Below, piece by piece: positions 22,610 to 34,794 of a DNA stretch of 64,000 nucleotides (its first letter is position 1; every line of letters begins with the position of its first letter). The DNA lies in the NCBI GenBank assembly GCA_029891345.1, contig CM057009.1:312530184-312594183 (forward strand). The letters are read 5' to 3'. A program made the position numbers and the translations under genes. Source of the stretch: Dryococelus australis. Taxonomy: Eukaryota; Arthropoda; Insecta; Phasmatodea; Phasmatidae. The notes under the pieces were generated by a model, which was not told the DNA's origin, searched no databases, and saw only the letters and a list, made by a program, of their open reading frames with translations.

Positions 22610-24020
22610 ATGTTCTGCATTGGTATTGTAATGTTTATCGTGTTACTTTTTGTTGTTCTATTTTGGCAATTCATGCTAAAAGAGTCTTGGAAATATGCAA
22701 TTGTGAAACCACTTTCTAAGCGCACCAGGGCGACTGTGTTAGGCGATTTCCTACCCATAAGTATTTTACCAGCATTGTCGAAAGCATTAGGGTTCCTAGT
22801 AGATCAACAAGTGTATAAATATGTGAACGACAACAAATTATTTGACAGTTACCAAACCGGCTTCGGTACAGGACATAGCACCTACACTGTGCTTATAGAT
22901 ATCGGAGAACCTATTAGAATGGCCATAGATAGAAGTCATGTAACTATGCTGGTTTTATTAAATTCCAGTAAAGCTTTTAATATGGTAAATCATGACTTTA
23001 TCCTGCAATAATTAAAACTATATTTCTATTTCTCAGGTTATGTAATACAGTGGCTAACTTCGTATCTTTAAGACCATCATCAATGTGTGTCATTGACGGT
23101 AAAAAGTCGATCTGGCAACCTATTAACTTAAGCGTTCCTCAGGGTAGTGTGCTTGAGCCGCATCTTTTTTTCCTTATTTATTGAAAAAAAAATTGTCATC
23201 ATTTATACGCGGATGATCTCCAGTTGTATTAATCTGCTTCTCCGAAACTAATCAGCTCTTTAATTAAGGACATGAATAATGACCTTGAATCGGTGCCCCT
23301 TTGGCGCAACATAAATAATTTAAAATTGAATACTGCGAAGAAGCAATGTTTACTAATCGGTTCTCATAGAATTTTAAACGAATGTTATAGATTAACTTTC
23401 CCTAATATTGTGCTATACAGTGTGGTTATTCCTCTGTTGAGTAAAGGTGAAAATGCTAGGCGTTGTTTTCAATGATACTCTCTCGTGGTCGGGTCACACC
23501 AACACTGTTTGTCGGAGGTCATATGATGTAACATTAGCATTGGTACAGTCGCTGATATTCCCTATTTTTGATTATTGTGACATGGTTTATAAAAACATCA
23601 TGCAAAATTTGGCAGCTAAACTACAACGCATTCAAAATTCTTGTGTTAGATTTTTGTTCAACCTAAAATCACGTGATCACTTGTCTCCTTACTTTGATCA
23701 AATAATTGGTTATGTCTAACGAACAACGTCAGCTCCACTGTCTCACACTAGCGTACAAAATACTATCCTAGTATATTACAATGCCAGAATACTTACACAC
23801 TCTGCTGAAAACCTTGGAGGATGACCACACTATAAGCAAGCGTGCTAAAAATATATCTCTCTTAAATATTCCAGCTCACAAAACTCAGGTACATGCTAAT
23901 TCTTTCACCGTCTCTGTCGCACGAGCATGGAATAATGTACCTGTAGAAGTGAGGAACTCTACAACACTAACAACTTTTAAGAGTAGTGCTGCCAAGTACA
24001 TAATGAATATGCGCCGATGA
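22610..24020 (+). pseudogene. LINE reverse transcriptase, broken
   Basis: The first frame (22610-23011) carries AIVKPLSKRT, then DFLPISILPALSKALGFLVD, SYQTGFGTGHST and LLNSSKAFNMVNHDFIL. These are the early RT motifs, with the catalytic FDxVxH Asp replaced by Asn (KAFNMVNH). The next frames give LSVPQGSVLEPHLF and LYADDLQLY (catalytic YADD at 23206-23217). The 3' frames (23447-23719, 23781-24020) give MLGVVFNDTLSWSGHT and SFTVSVARAWNNVPVEVRNS, the usual LINE carboxy-terminus of the Jockey/CR1 kind. At least three frameshifts or stops make it inactive. The clade assignment is tentative. Confidence 0.85.
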
Positions 24021-24281
24021 TTCCACACACACGCATCATTATTCCATAGTACTTTTAAGAGCAGTGCTGCCAAGTACATAATGAATATGCGCCGATGATT
24101 CCACACACACGCATCATTATTCCATAGTACTTTTAAGAGCAGTGCTGCCAAGTACCTAATGAATATGCGCCGATGATTCCACACACACGCATCATTATTC
24201 CATAGTACTTTTAAGAGCAGTGCTGCCAAGTACATAATGAATATGCGCCGATGATTCCACACACACATCATTGTTATATAG
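23973..24281 (+). repeat. 78 bp tandem repeat, ~4 copies, at the LINE coding end
   Basis: ACTTTTAAGAGYAGTGCTGC starts at 23973, 24051, 24129 and 24207, exactly 78 bp apart and nearly identical. The unit contains the last codons of the LINE frame (through the stop at 24018-24020) plus 3' UTR. It is a recent local expansion. Because 78 is divisible by three it creates a spurious antisense frame. Confidence 0.97.
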
Positions 24282-24864
24282 TATTTTTTAATATTTTTCT
24301 TCTTTACTATTTGCATATTTTACCTACACCTTTTCATTTATACATTCACTTTGATCAATGTGTAAATTGTTGCTGTCCATTCGTCAATTTATTTTAATGT
24401 GTTGCTGCATTCAATTTTCATTACATGTAAGTGCTTAATATAGATATGTTTATTTATTTTAATGAGCTGAGATTCATTATGTTGTTTTCCTCTCAGGTAC
24501 TTTATAGGTTATGCACATTTATATTTATGATTGGTAATGCGGATTACGAAACAAATTTTGTGTTATTGTAGATCAACATTATTGTGCTATTTTAATTTTT
24601 ATTTCTTTAAACATTGCCTTTTCTCTAGTCCTGCTCAATATATGTACATAATATGAAACCACTGTTCATTATCAGATCTAATACTATTGAGCTATCGTAT
24701 TTCTGTTTCGCTTTTTGTTAATGTAAGTATTTTTTTATTTTTCTTGTTCTCTGCGGTTACGTATGTGTACACTATGTTATATCTGGTTAAGTGTAAGAGA
24801 AGGCATTGAAGCCTTAAATTCGCCACTATACATAAAGTCGAATAAATAAATAAATAAATTACCG

Positions 24865-25345
24865 AATCACCGACGGCGAATAGACAGCGCGTCTTGAAAT
24901 CCAAAAAAGAACATTTTGATCCACGCATCTGTTGGACACGAGATTGGAGAATTGGTTTTCTGTATGCGGTTATCCAATATGCATGAATTGGTCAACATTC
25001 AGTAAATAAATCTTGTTGGCTTTGTGATAGAATTTTATAATTTTTAATCACGTGCGAAAGATTGTGTGCATATGTGTGCGTGTGTTTGTGCTCTCAAGTC
25101 TTTGTATGCTCATCACTACAGTTGACCTGTGTCACTATTGCATCGAATAGAATGGTATGTCTTTCTTTCTTAGTTCTAATAATTAGTAAACTTTTTGAAC
25201 CCTTGATCGACTCTAGTACAGGCAAGTTGGTAACACTGAGCCCCACCACAAAGTTTTTCCGAGAATTGAGCGCTCTATCTGTGAAAACTGCCCTTTCAGC
25301 TGCTCTTCTCCCCCTGCCCCTCCCCCCACCCGCCAAAACTTAGTG
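24865..25345. other. Intergenic DNA, nothing recognised
   Basis: It includes a TGTGTG-rich stretch near 25060-25095 and a C-rich stretch near 25305-25335. Open frames here are low complexity. Confidence 0.5.
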
Positions 25346-25347
25346 CG

Positions 25348-25449
25348 ACTCGCTGGCCACACTTCTCACTCGCTGGCCACACTTCTCACTCGCTGGCCAC
25401 ACTTCTCACTCGCTGGCCGCACTTCTCACTCGCTGGCCACACTTCTCAC
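25348..25449 (+). repeat. 20 bp minisatellite, 5 copies
   Basis: ACTCGCTGGCCACACTTCTC repeats five times head to tail with one A-to-G change in the fourth copy. The near identity suggests recent slippage or unequal exchange. Confidence 0.97.
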
Positions 25450-27965
25450 TGCTAACAGTAATCCCTCTGGACGTCCCGCTAAAAGTCGCATTAGTCATGA
25501 TGAATTTATCGCCACGCGTGACCCAGCAACCACCTTTTTTTATTTATAATTTACCTTATTCTAGGTGTTATATGAAGTTAAGGCCCGAAGGAAGGGCGGG
25601 ATTTTATTGCGTCTCAGGGCTGACCCTTTACGCCAGCTAGGAAGGAAAATCATGCAAGGAGACATGCATCGCGGCAAAGAGGGATTGGGCAGCCATGGCC
25701 TGCACTTTGGGGCCATGACTACCTCCCTAAGTGTACTTAGAGCCTGTCTTAACTATGAAGCGCAAGGGAAAAACTGCCAAGAGAGACGTAAAAACCCTTT
25801 GCGACAGAGAAGTAAAAATTAAAAAATTATTGCTTCCATTAATTTAATTAAATAGAATGCTACAGGAGACAGAGTGTTCGGAAAACATGATCTTAGTTAA
25901 TAGAGTTGGAAAGACTAGTAGAGCGCACATGTCAACAGCCAGTCACTACTTGGCCACATTGATGAGTTTATTAGCCCTCTATAATTTCATGCAATATTAG
26001 TGCCAGAAACATGCCTTAAATAGAGTCTCCCATCATTGCTTGTCGACTTGCCGGGTTGGGTTGTGATTTATAAAGAGTTGATCGCTAAGGTAAACAATGC
26101 GGGGGCGTAGAAGTCTATGTAAAACATTTTGTAGTATGTGCAGATGATGTCGGGGACCTCAACCTAAGGCCCGTTCTACAATGTCACGGATGTGGATACG
26201 TATCACGGAAGCGGTACACGTAACACACTCTGTTTCAGTCTACAATGAGACGGATGTGGACACGGATCACGTACGGATACACATAAGAATGCTGGGCAAC
26301 TCCCATCTCTTCCGTGTCTGTGAATCCGTTTAGCCAATGCGAGTGTTTGGTTAGTTGCTATTCGTTTTCGTGGACATTGCAGTATACACTACCACAAGCG
26401 CACGGATTCTCATGGTATGGCAGTACTCACCATTATCAACGCACTGCTAAACACTGTAAAAATATACAAAATGAGGTGTTAACATTATAATACCTATATT
26501 TGTAATTTACCACAGCTGAGTATTTTTCATTTCGTCGGTTGCATGACTGTATGTTTATTAATATTGTAGACGAATTAATCATTCATCTCAAGTCGTTTCT
26601 GTGTTTGGAATCCATTCTCTTTTGTAGGAGTCACAATACCCCGACGACCACGACACGACAACCCCGACACGACGAAATCTGAGTAGCAGTCCATGAAAAT
26701 CAAGGTCACTGTGACGTCAATCCGACTATATCGCAGCCCCGATAGCCCAAGAAAAGTAGATTCTATTACTACTTTCTATCGTGAACATAATATAATAAAC
26801 ATATATAAATACAAGAGAGAATAGAATGATATACGTTTCTATTTGTGTGTTTTTTTTCTTTCAAAGAGTAGTTAGTGTGCTCTCAAGACCTCGCTGTTAA
26901 GAGCCGCCCAAATATTTTCAGTATCTTCAGTAATTAGTGTGTTATCATTCAGTACATCGATAATTGTATCTGGCTATATATGTCAGCTTATAAACGTACA
27001 ATATGGCTATCATGTGCCACCATTAACATAATAGCTGATGGAAAATAAACAATCGAACTATTTTCTCAGAACTTAATACCTTGCCTTCGTATGGCTGAGA
27101 TATGAGTGTTTGTAGCGGAGAGCCTAGAAACACTAAAGAAAACACTGACACGCTCATCAAATGCACCTCGAAACATCTCTGTGTGAGGCATTGAAATTTG
27201 TACAGATTTTTCGTCATCCAGCGCGAACCATACAAACGATGAACCGAATGTTATATTCCAGTAGTAGTGGTCTTCTATAGGCCTACGTATTTCGCACACA
27301 CTTTTACTAGGTTTAAAGGACTAGAAGTGAGAAAATTACTTCTTTTTTTTCCCACGAAGAAGTGCTCCAAAGTGATAATTTGAGGCAGACAAAGCTGTCC
27401 GGATAGAATTAATCGAGTTATTACAAATTTGCATTAAATTTTAAGGTAACTTTTAGCGAAAAAATTACATAGTTTATATAGCCCCCGCCCTCCACCATGC
27501 TGTTTCGCAAGTGGATGTGTATCCAACATTTTTGCTGTAAAAAGTCAATCTATTATTAAATTTTAAGATATTCTTTATTTATCTTCATGTGCTATTAGTA
27601 AATCATTATGTTATCACACTGGCCTTCAATAAGCACGAGACATTTCTGTTCGTGTACTTCCAAGTTGTACAGGTAAAAGAAAAGTTTGAGACTGAGCTTT
27701 ATTTCTGCAAATATACATTATAATGCCGCTGTTGTCTTTGCACGTAAACTTAAATTAATTTAAATGTTCCAGCATTACATGATTAGTGTATTGCCAAACT
27801 GAAAATACTACACTTCCCACAATAAATGCTGTTTTGAATGTAATGTATTCTCTTGGAAGAGTTAATCTCGCGAATAACTGGAATAACCGTCAATTTACAA
27901 ATAAAATATATTGTTACAATTTATCCCTAGAAGTTGAGTGGGCTAAACCAAGTTCGTTAAGGGAC
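25450..27965. other. Intergenic DNA, mostly unrecognised
   Basis: No supported gene. GGCCCGTTCTACAATGTCAC at 26169, followed by related CTACAATGAGACGGATGTGG wording at 26241, resembles the end of a DNA transposon, but no partner end was found. Other frames here are short and featureless. Confidence 0.45.
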
Positions 27966-27969
27966 GCGG

Positions 27970-28690
27970 GTCTTAATTAAATAAAATAGTTAATTATAGT
28001 TCGTCATTTTATTTACAATAACTAAAAACAAAATTCCCTCAACTCAACATCTCGCACTTACTAGTTATAATTAATGAATTCAATTAACACCATTTACAAT
28101 TTACCTCAAATAAATCAACGAAATTAAAGAATTTACACTCAGTCCCAATATACAGTGTATCAACCCATTCAATTATTTTATAAATTATGTGTCCATATTT
28201 TACAGTTCCAATATTTACAATAAAATCCTTATTAAATGTCCACTCAGTCCCACCTCAGTTTAGTCCTTGTGCTGAGAGTTCTAAATGTTCTAGAGTCCTC
28301 TGAGTGCCCTTACGCACAGTAGGCTTCACTTGCTGGGTTTCGCGCCTTCTCGTCGATTAAAATCAAGAACACCTCGTCCGCAGTCGTACTGCACTGTTCT
28401 TCGCGCCCGCACTCGGCTAGATGGCCTTAGCCAAAGACTACTGGCCGCTGGACCGCAGCAATATATATATAGTGTCGCAAGCCGTCACCCATAATTTTCT
28501 GTAACTCGCACGCTGCGCCGAGCGTCCTAATGCCCAGAATATTCGTGCGCCTCCTACAGGTGTCGGCGTCTTCAGCAAGGGGGGGGGGGGGGGGGGGGGA
28601 GAATGGTTTGAGACACCAGCCAGACTCGCCTGAAAATTCTTGCGCTTCCTGTTGGCTTCTTCAGCGGGGGAAGTAGGGGCTGTGACACAT
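27970..28690 (-). mobile_element. Candidate solo LTR or promoter region, minus strand
   Basis: On the minus strand this begins TGTCACAGCCCC near 28687, then has a TATATATATAT box at 28461-28471 followed by a GC-rich initiator-like stretch. It ends in AT-rich DNA with AATAAAATGACG near 28000, resembling the U3-R-U5 order of an LTR. No second copy and no target duplication were found, so a host promoter is an alternative. Confidence 0.35.
28579..28599 (+). repeat. Poly-G run of 21
   Basis: Twenty-one consecutive G bases. Such runs can adopt four-stranded structures and are prone to length errors in assemblies. Confidence 0.95.
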
Positions 28691-29790
28691 GCAAGTCTCG
28701 AAGATGTCAGTTATTCACGGGTTTCCCAGAAGTGGGGCAACCAGGCAGCAGGCGCGTCGTTCCAGGAAGATGGGAGGGTCTAAATGGGTCATCCCACACA
28801 GTGTAGGACAGTCTCCCGGCGCCAGCTGCAGCGCGTTACAATATCCACAAAAATACAGAATAAGAAGTTGAAGCCTTGCTTTGTATTTGACTCGCGTGTC
28901 AACTCGTCTGCTTCAAGAAATTGTGTGTGTACTACATTTTCCTGCCAATCAAACTGCCCTGCCAACCCGAAGAACTTAATTCCTGTCCCCGTTTATGGTG
29001 TTATAAACTGTGAAAATATAAGTCAACATATCTTGTAATTATTACGTGAAATATCTTTGAACTGCTTTAAATGATTAATACTCACAATGTGGACTGCTGT
29101 GATCAACGCACCACGCCTAGTGAATTGGGCCGAGCGAGTAGGTATTGAACACTGTCACAGAAAATAAACTTCTCCTAAATTGCGACTACAATATAACTCA
29201 AGTTGTTAAAATTGAATTTCTCCGTTACTTACCTGCACGCACGTTTGTTTGAAACTACGCATATAAAAAAAAACGTTTCGTTCACGTTAAAGCTATAGTC
29301 AATAAACGTGAAAATAGTCGCCTGCATTTTTGGAACTCTGATTGAAGATAATTAAAGAAATGTTACTAGAACGTGGCCCTAATGCAAGTGAAGAATTAAC
29401 ACTACTGTGCTGCGGAAAATACCTTGCAGAACTTTTCTGGAGTTGACTCGTCCGCATCCAAGCAGATCGGCCACGGACGTCTAACCTATACCAGGCGCAA
29501 GGCTATATGACTCGCGGCACGTGGCGCTCACGAGGCCGTCATGCGCCTCCTCATGGCAGCGCTCAGGACTCCGCCTACGTCTGGCATGTACCATAAACTG
29601 CTTGTATTTTCTTGCCCCTCCGGGATACTTTGAGCCACATATTGGGGTGTATAAATAAGCGCCCGCCAGCCTGAATAATCGTCCAGTCTTCCTCTACGAG
29701 TGATGCGAGCTGGCTGGCAAGAGGATGACTTCGATATCGGTATGCGGTGTTAGGCTTCATGGCGCTAGGAGCGGCAATTTTGAAAGTTGA
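28681..29790 (+). repeat. 5' LTR of gypsy element B
   Basis: From about 28868 to 29790 it aligns closely with 35189-36075 (shared wording such as TTGAAGCCTTGCTT, GAATTGGGCCGAGCGAGTAG, CTCCGGGATACTTTGAGCC). The first 190 bp match the 3' LTR only weakly (GGACAG, CTGCAG blocks), so the left boundary at TGTGACACATG is uncertain. Confidence 0.75.
29650..29657 (+). promoter_or_regulatory. TATA box of the 5' LTR
   Basis: TATAAATA followed by AGCGCCCGCCAGCC. The same box is conserved in the 3' LTR at 35937-35944, which fits the RNA polymerase II promoter of the element. Confidence 0.7.
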
Positions 29791-30610
29791 TACGCTCAGT
29801 TATTTCATAACTGTGTTGTTTTGGTACGTTGCCCTGGTATTTAGTAGATTACTTACATAGTTGGGATGTGGAATGGTAGAAATCTTTATGTCTTCCCTGC
29901 GTTTGGAAGTATAGGTCTTTTTTAATAGTTGCTTTTAATTTTCTGGTGTCTCTTTGATGTTCGGGGAAGCGATTCTTCGCCATCAATATTATAACTATCA
30001 TAAATTGTAGTTTCTAATAGATTTTGTGAGAGGTGCTTCTCCTGGGCATGAATCATGTGTGCTCCCTTGAAGGTGTTTTTAATAGGAAATGCCTTTTGAT
30101 GATTGGTATTTTTTTGAAGAAAGGTAGCTACCTCAATTTTGTATGATCTGCCAATAGAGGCAATCATAGTGATTTTTTAAATGTAAATTATATTCCAAGG
30201 TGGTGTTTTTTAGGTGTTGCTTGTTGCATTTTTGCTTCTTTTTTCATTCAGTGTGTAATGTTTGCTGTGATTTTGTTGGGCAGATTAAGATCTTTCTTTT
30301 TCTGTATGTTGCAGTATATTTTCCTGCCTTCCCCCAGTTTGGCAGCATAAAGCAGTATTGCATTAGGAAAAAATTCCTTTTGTGTAATTGTATAGTATAA
30401 TATATGGAAATTTTTCTGAATTGTGAGTCTTATGTTGACCATAGGTTTGTGTACCCTTCCCTGACTTCCCTAATTCATGCTACGTCCCAAAGGGATGTAA
30501 CAAGAAAACTGCACCACTCTGCTGAAGGCTGAGTTTAATGCATCCCATTGGTCCTTCCCTTGCATGGTTTGGTGTTTGTTATTGATTTGAAACTAATTTT
30601 CTATTTGAAA
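29791..30610 (+). other. Leader between 5' LTR and gag of element B
   Basis: Non-coding, AT-rich. A primer-binding site should lie at its start (after 29790), but I cannot match the bases there to a tRNA 3' end with confidence. Confidence 0.5.
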
Positions 30611-31617
30611 ATGTTTAGAGGTACTGCCTCGCTGCAGAACCTCTCGAAGGAGACTCTATGTCAGCTTCTTAAACAGCTCAATGTCCCTGATGTACCAGAG
30701 GAGGCTACCTTGGATTAACTGAGAGTGCACGCACGGGCCTTGGCAGATGAGCAGACTCATGGTGGAAGTGAAGTTAGTGGTGAGTCGTCTACAAGTTCTC
30801 CCAGTGTTGGTGCTCTTTCTCTTATGGCTAGTTAGCATATAGGGAAAATATTAGCAGATATTCCTTTTTCTTAATAGTCTTGCTGCAGTTTAAGTAGTAA
30901 AGTTTTCGCAAGAAATTACTTTATTAGTTAAAACTCAGTCTTTTGCAATGCAAGACATTTTGGCTCTTGCAGTGGTTCATGTGGCTACTGAGTTACAGCC
31001 AATTTTTATAAAGGCTAGAGAATATAATGCACCTTGGGGTGCAGTAGTCAAATATGTGTTTGATTTTTTTTTATAGTGAACGTATTAATGACCACCTACC
31101 TCGTTTGTTTCTCCAAAAACGAAACAACCCGGAGAACTCTATTGACATACTTACGTAAAATAGAATGCTTGGTAGAAATTTTAGGTTTGCCATACATGGA
31201 ATCGGAATTTATAGATAGTATTATAGAACACGTGTTGCCGCAGTACCAGGACTATATCTTCTCTGGAGATAGTCCGAAAACTTTGCACTCACTGAGAGAG
31301 TTATTTGCCATGTGGATATGTTCACACAGGAGAAAGAATGTGAAGGTAGCATAGCTAGTAAGGATCGTGTGCAGGAAGATAATCCCTCTAAGCTGGTAAA
31401 AAAGATTTTCTGTTTTAAATGCGGGAAACCTAACCATAAAGCCTACCATTTTAAAGTACCAAAGATTCAAGGAGATATTTCTCATAATAAGTCAGTAGGG
31501 AATGGCAGACCCCCTGTGACTTGTTTTGGTAATGGTGAGATTGGGCATATCAAGCCTCAATGTCCTAATCATGAGCACAGAAAATTATGCATATTCGAGC
31601 AGTGCGAAGTAACCTAG
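30611..31617 (+). pseudogene. gag of gypsy element B, broken
   Basis: The likely start is the ATG at 30611 (MFRGTASLQNLSKETLCQLL), stopping at TAA near 30717. Reading then resumes with LRVHARALADEQTHGGS and later frames including LLTYLRKIECLVEILGLPY and a stretch ending LHSLRELFAMW. The frame at 31312-31617 holds two decayed zinc knuckles: CFKCGKPNHKAYHF (last Cys replaced) and CFGNGEIGHIKPQC (second Cys replaced). Gag would form the particle; this copy cannot. Confidence 0.75.
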
Positions 31618-31621
31618 TAAC

Positions 31622-32038
31622 TTGGGGCGTTATGGTTTTCAGGAAAAAGGAGATGTAAATAAAAATGGCTCCAAGCAAAATAAGCAAAATAGTAAAATTC
31701 GGGACCGAGAGAGGTTTAGCCTCCTGTTTGTTTTAGCCAAAATTGGGACTGTTGAAGAACCTGCCCTTATTGATAGGGGTTGTTCAGTGTCCTTTATAAA
31801 TCAGAGCTTCTATAATAAGTTATTTAGAGAACACCCAGTAAGAGTGATGACTGTTCGATGTAATGAGAAAAGAAATTTTAGCTTGGCGAATGGAGATGTG
31901 ATGCACTCATGTGCATTGCTGACTGAAAGTATCCACTTAGGTCATCGGTCGTGGAAAAGGGATTTTTTTATTTTGCTGAATTTAAGTCACAATTTAATTT
32001 TAGGAGTAGTTTCCTCCACAGTACTCATGCACATTTAA
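31622..32038 (+). pseudogene. Aspartic protease of gypsy element B, inactive
   Basis: EEPALIDRGCSVSFINQSFY corresponds to the protease active-site loop, in which D-S/T-G has become D-R-G. HNLILGVVSSTVL near the end matches the usual hydrophobic ILG flap partner. The frame is otherwise open for 138 codons. Confidence 0.75.
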
Positions 32039-32239
32039 ATTTGTATGAAGAGATGTTGAATTTTCCTTTTTGCAAAGAAGGGGCGAAGTTGATGGAAGAG
32101 GAGCAATACAAAGAAGTGAATATAATTGATAGTGAATTTGTGCAGGGAATATGTAAAAAGTTTCCTTCTGTAATAACGGAAAACCTTGGTTAATGTAATC
32201 AGTATGTGCATGACCTTGTATTGACTGACAATCAACATC

Positions 32240-33076
32240 CCTGTCAGGCATCATCCTTATAGTGTAAGTCCGGCCAAGAGCAATGCTTTAAAAAATATAA
32301 TAACCCAACTACTTGACAAGCGCATGATTAGGTGTTCAACCAGCTGTTATGTGAGCCCGGCATTTTTAGTACCCAAGACAGATCCTGGCAAATTTCGTTT
32401 AGTAATAGATTATCGGGATGTTAACAAAAAGGTCTAACTAGATCCTTACCTCTTGCCCAAGGTTGACCATGTCTTTCAAATGTTCGGAAAGGCTCGGTTT
32501 TTTACTGTGCTAGATTTAAATCAAACTTTCCATTAAATTCAGTTGCATGAGGATGCATGGAAAATTCTTGCTTTTGTTACCTCCTGGGGGGGAGGGGGTT
32601 TTGAATGAACGAGAGTACCATTTGGAGTGTCGTTTGGCACGCAAGTGCTTTCACATACCCTGGAGAGTATCTTGCTCCGATTTAACGCTCAATTTCTTTT
32701 TAACTATTTGGATGATATTCTTATGTATAGCGAGACTGAGGAACTACATCGTGAACATCTTACCTTGGTCTTAAAAAAGCTTTTTGAGGCAGGATTGACA
32801 GTAAATCCAGATAAGATTACCTGGTGCAGTAGGCACGTAAGTTTACTTGGATTTTTCATATGTGAAGGGCAGCTGCTGTTAGACTCTGAGCGCATTACCT
32901 GTGTGCTCTGTTTTCCCCACCCTAAGAATGTTCATGGGGTGAGACGTTTTCTGAGGACTATAGGCTATTATGTTAGATTCATTCCATCACTTGACGAACT
33001 CGTGGAACACCTTAATGTTTTGAAACGTAAGGATATCAGTTTTCTTGGGGACCAGAAAAAGAGGAAGCCTTTGTAA
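32240..33076 (+). pseudogene. Reverse transcriptase of gypsy element B, broken
   Basis: SPAFLVPKTDPGKFRLVIDY near 32351 and ARFFTVLDLN (catalytic Asp) are separated by a stop. After a damaged stretch the frame at 32627-33076 shows NYLDDILMYS (catalytic YxDD), then VLKKLFEAGLTVNPDKITWC, HVSLLGFFI and RRFLRTIGYYVRFIP. The order and motifs are typical of Ty3/gypsy. Confidence 0.85.
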
Positions 33077-33490
33077 AAATAAAAAACTTGCTGGACCTCT
33101 CCACATGTGCTAAGGTTAGCCGATTTTGATTGTGAATTTGTATTGCATGTATACGCAAGTTCCCTAGCATTGGGTGTTATTTTGTCGCAAAAATATGAGG
33201 ATGGTGATTTCTCCATAGCCTATGCTGGTTGTATGTTGACCTCAGCTGAGAGAAGGTATCCAGTCTATGAAAAAGAGTCTCTTGCCTGTGTGTTTGGAGT
33301 AGAGAAATTCTGACTACCTTGAATGTACACGTTTTCAGGTGTGTACAGATAATCAAGCCTTAACATGGCTATGGAATTCTAAGAAACCGTTTGGGAAGTT
33401 AGGCCATTGGATCGAACGTCTTAGCAATTTTTCCTTTGACATATTCCATGTAAAGGGAAAAGATTTGTGGAGCAGACAGCCTATCTAGAA
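33077..33490 (+). pseudogene. RNase H of gypsy element B, broken
   Basis: FVLHVYASSLALGVILSQ has VYAS in place of the catalytic TDAS. The usual S-x-x-E appears as LTSAERRYPVYEKESLACVF, followed by a frame change and CTDNQALTWLWNSKKPFGKL. The domain ends near 33480 with IFHVKGKDLWSRQPI. Confidence 0.8.
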
Positions 33491-33614
33491 TGTTTGATCC
33501 TGATGAGTTTGTGTGCGGTGGGGGAACTAGTGAGCAGGATAATATTTTGAATCAAATTCCTGTAGCTTATTTGAACATCAGGTTTCGCAGCAGAAAGACG
33601 ATGAATGTTCTGAG

Positions 33615-34764
33615 TTGTGGTACAAACACCAACAGGGTGAGATTACAGGTTTCGAGGTAAAGAAAGGAAATATTGGAAAAAAATATTGTAAGGGCATATT
33701 TGAAACCTATGTTGCCAAGGCGGTGAGGCCAATGGTGTTTGATTATTTTCATAATTCGTACTTGGGTGCCCATCAGGGGCAAGAATGTACCCTGCAGTGT
33801 ATACCTCAACATTTCTTTTGGCCTGACATGCAATCTAAAATTTTAGAGACAGTGTGTGTTGTGCCAGCAGACTAAAGCCCCAACACTAGTGCTCAACTAC
33901 AATTTAGCATTGCACCTCCTACCTTTGTTTAGGAGAGAGTGTATATGGATGAGTTTGGTCCTCTCCCCAGATCTAAATAGGGTATCAATTACTTATTGGT
34001 ACTGGTAGATGGATTTCCTAAGTTTGTTTTGTTATTCCCCATGAGAGATCAGAAGGCTATTACTATCAGTAGGATTTTGCAAGAGCAGGTGTTCTCGTAT
34101 TTCGGTTCACCAGCCCAGGTAGTTATTGATAATTCTAGAAACATTACATCCCTGGAGTTATCTAGTCTATCATTTCCTTGGGGAGTTCTATTAGTCCATA
34201 CAACACCTTACCATCCTCAGGCTAATATGGCAGAGCAGTACAATTGTACCATTAAGGCGGCCCTTGTTGCATTCCATCATAATGGACATACCGAGTGGGA
34301 CAAAGAGGTGCATGTGATAATGTTGGCTTTAAATTCTTGTGTGAATGCTGCCACAGGTTTTACTTCACAAAAGCTGTTTTTCGGTCGCAGATTGCTGCAT
34401 CCTCTTCTTAACACCTGGGCGCTCCATTTTGATCTAGATGTAGGGGAACGAGATGAGTTTTGGGAAGAAGCTACTAAAAATTTGAAGGAATACCACCGAC
34501 ATATGCGTAAGGCGCAAGAAGAGAAATACGATTCTGTTTCGTATGCTGTCGGAGATCTTGTAATGTCTAAGAAAGCTGATTCCTTTACAGAAAAATTAAC
34601 AGTACAGTATGAGGGTCCATATTAAATTATTAGTTTCCTTACTCATATATCAGTGTTGTTACAGGAACCAGCTAAAAATAAGTTTTTTAACAGCCATCTT
34701 TCTAATATCAAGAGTTTTCACCAGCCCCCAGAAGTCACATCATACCTGTCAGCCCCCGCACCCT
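33615..34764 (+). pseudogene. Integrase of gypsy element B, broken
   Basis: A zinc-binding domain remnant (DYFHNSYLGAHQGQECTLQC, then FFWPDM) is followed after a stop by VYMDEFGPLPRSK (first Asp region). The 209-codon frame at 33996-34625 has VVIDNSRN (second Asp) and TTPYHPQANMAEQYNCTIK (Glu replaced by Ala-Glu wording around MAEQYN). The carboxy-terminus resembles the GPYxI and LLQEPAKNK segments of gypsy pol and stops near 34764. Confidence 0.85.
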
Positions 34765-34780
34765 GAAGAGGAAGACTTTC

Positions 34781-34794
34781 ACCAGTGGGGGTAA
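34781..34794 (+). other. Polypurine-tract candidate of element B
   Basis: ACCAGTGGGGGTAA lies between the end of pol and the TGTATGG that begins the candidate 3' LTR. That is the position expected for the plus-strand primer. Confidence 0.5.

Larger units (their letters stand above)
22560..24862 (+). mobile_element. Decayed non-LTR retrotransposon (LINE), 5'-truncated
   Basis: Reverse transcriptase and carboxy-terminal region on the plus strand are followed by a 3' end containing the hairpin AAGGCATTGAAGCCTTA (near 24800) and an A-rich AAATAAATAAATAAAT tail ending near 24858. The 5' part, including any endonuclease, is absent. The same hairpin-plus-tail 3' end occurs at 45.36-45.42 kb, which points to related LINEs. 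Confidence 0.85.

Noticed and set aside
23885-24316. 143-codon minus-strand frame with a repeated peptide
   Set aside because: It is the antisense of the LINE end and its 78 bp tandem repeat, whose length divisible by three keeps the frame open.
25348-25449. Regular short repeats resembling a CRISPR array
   Set aside because: Units are contiguous without spacers and the genome is eukaryotic, so this is a minisatellite.
30611-34764. Intact endogenous retrovirus
   Set aside because: Every pol domain has stops or lost catalytic residues and there is no env-like frame before the 3' LTR.
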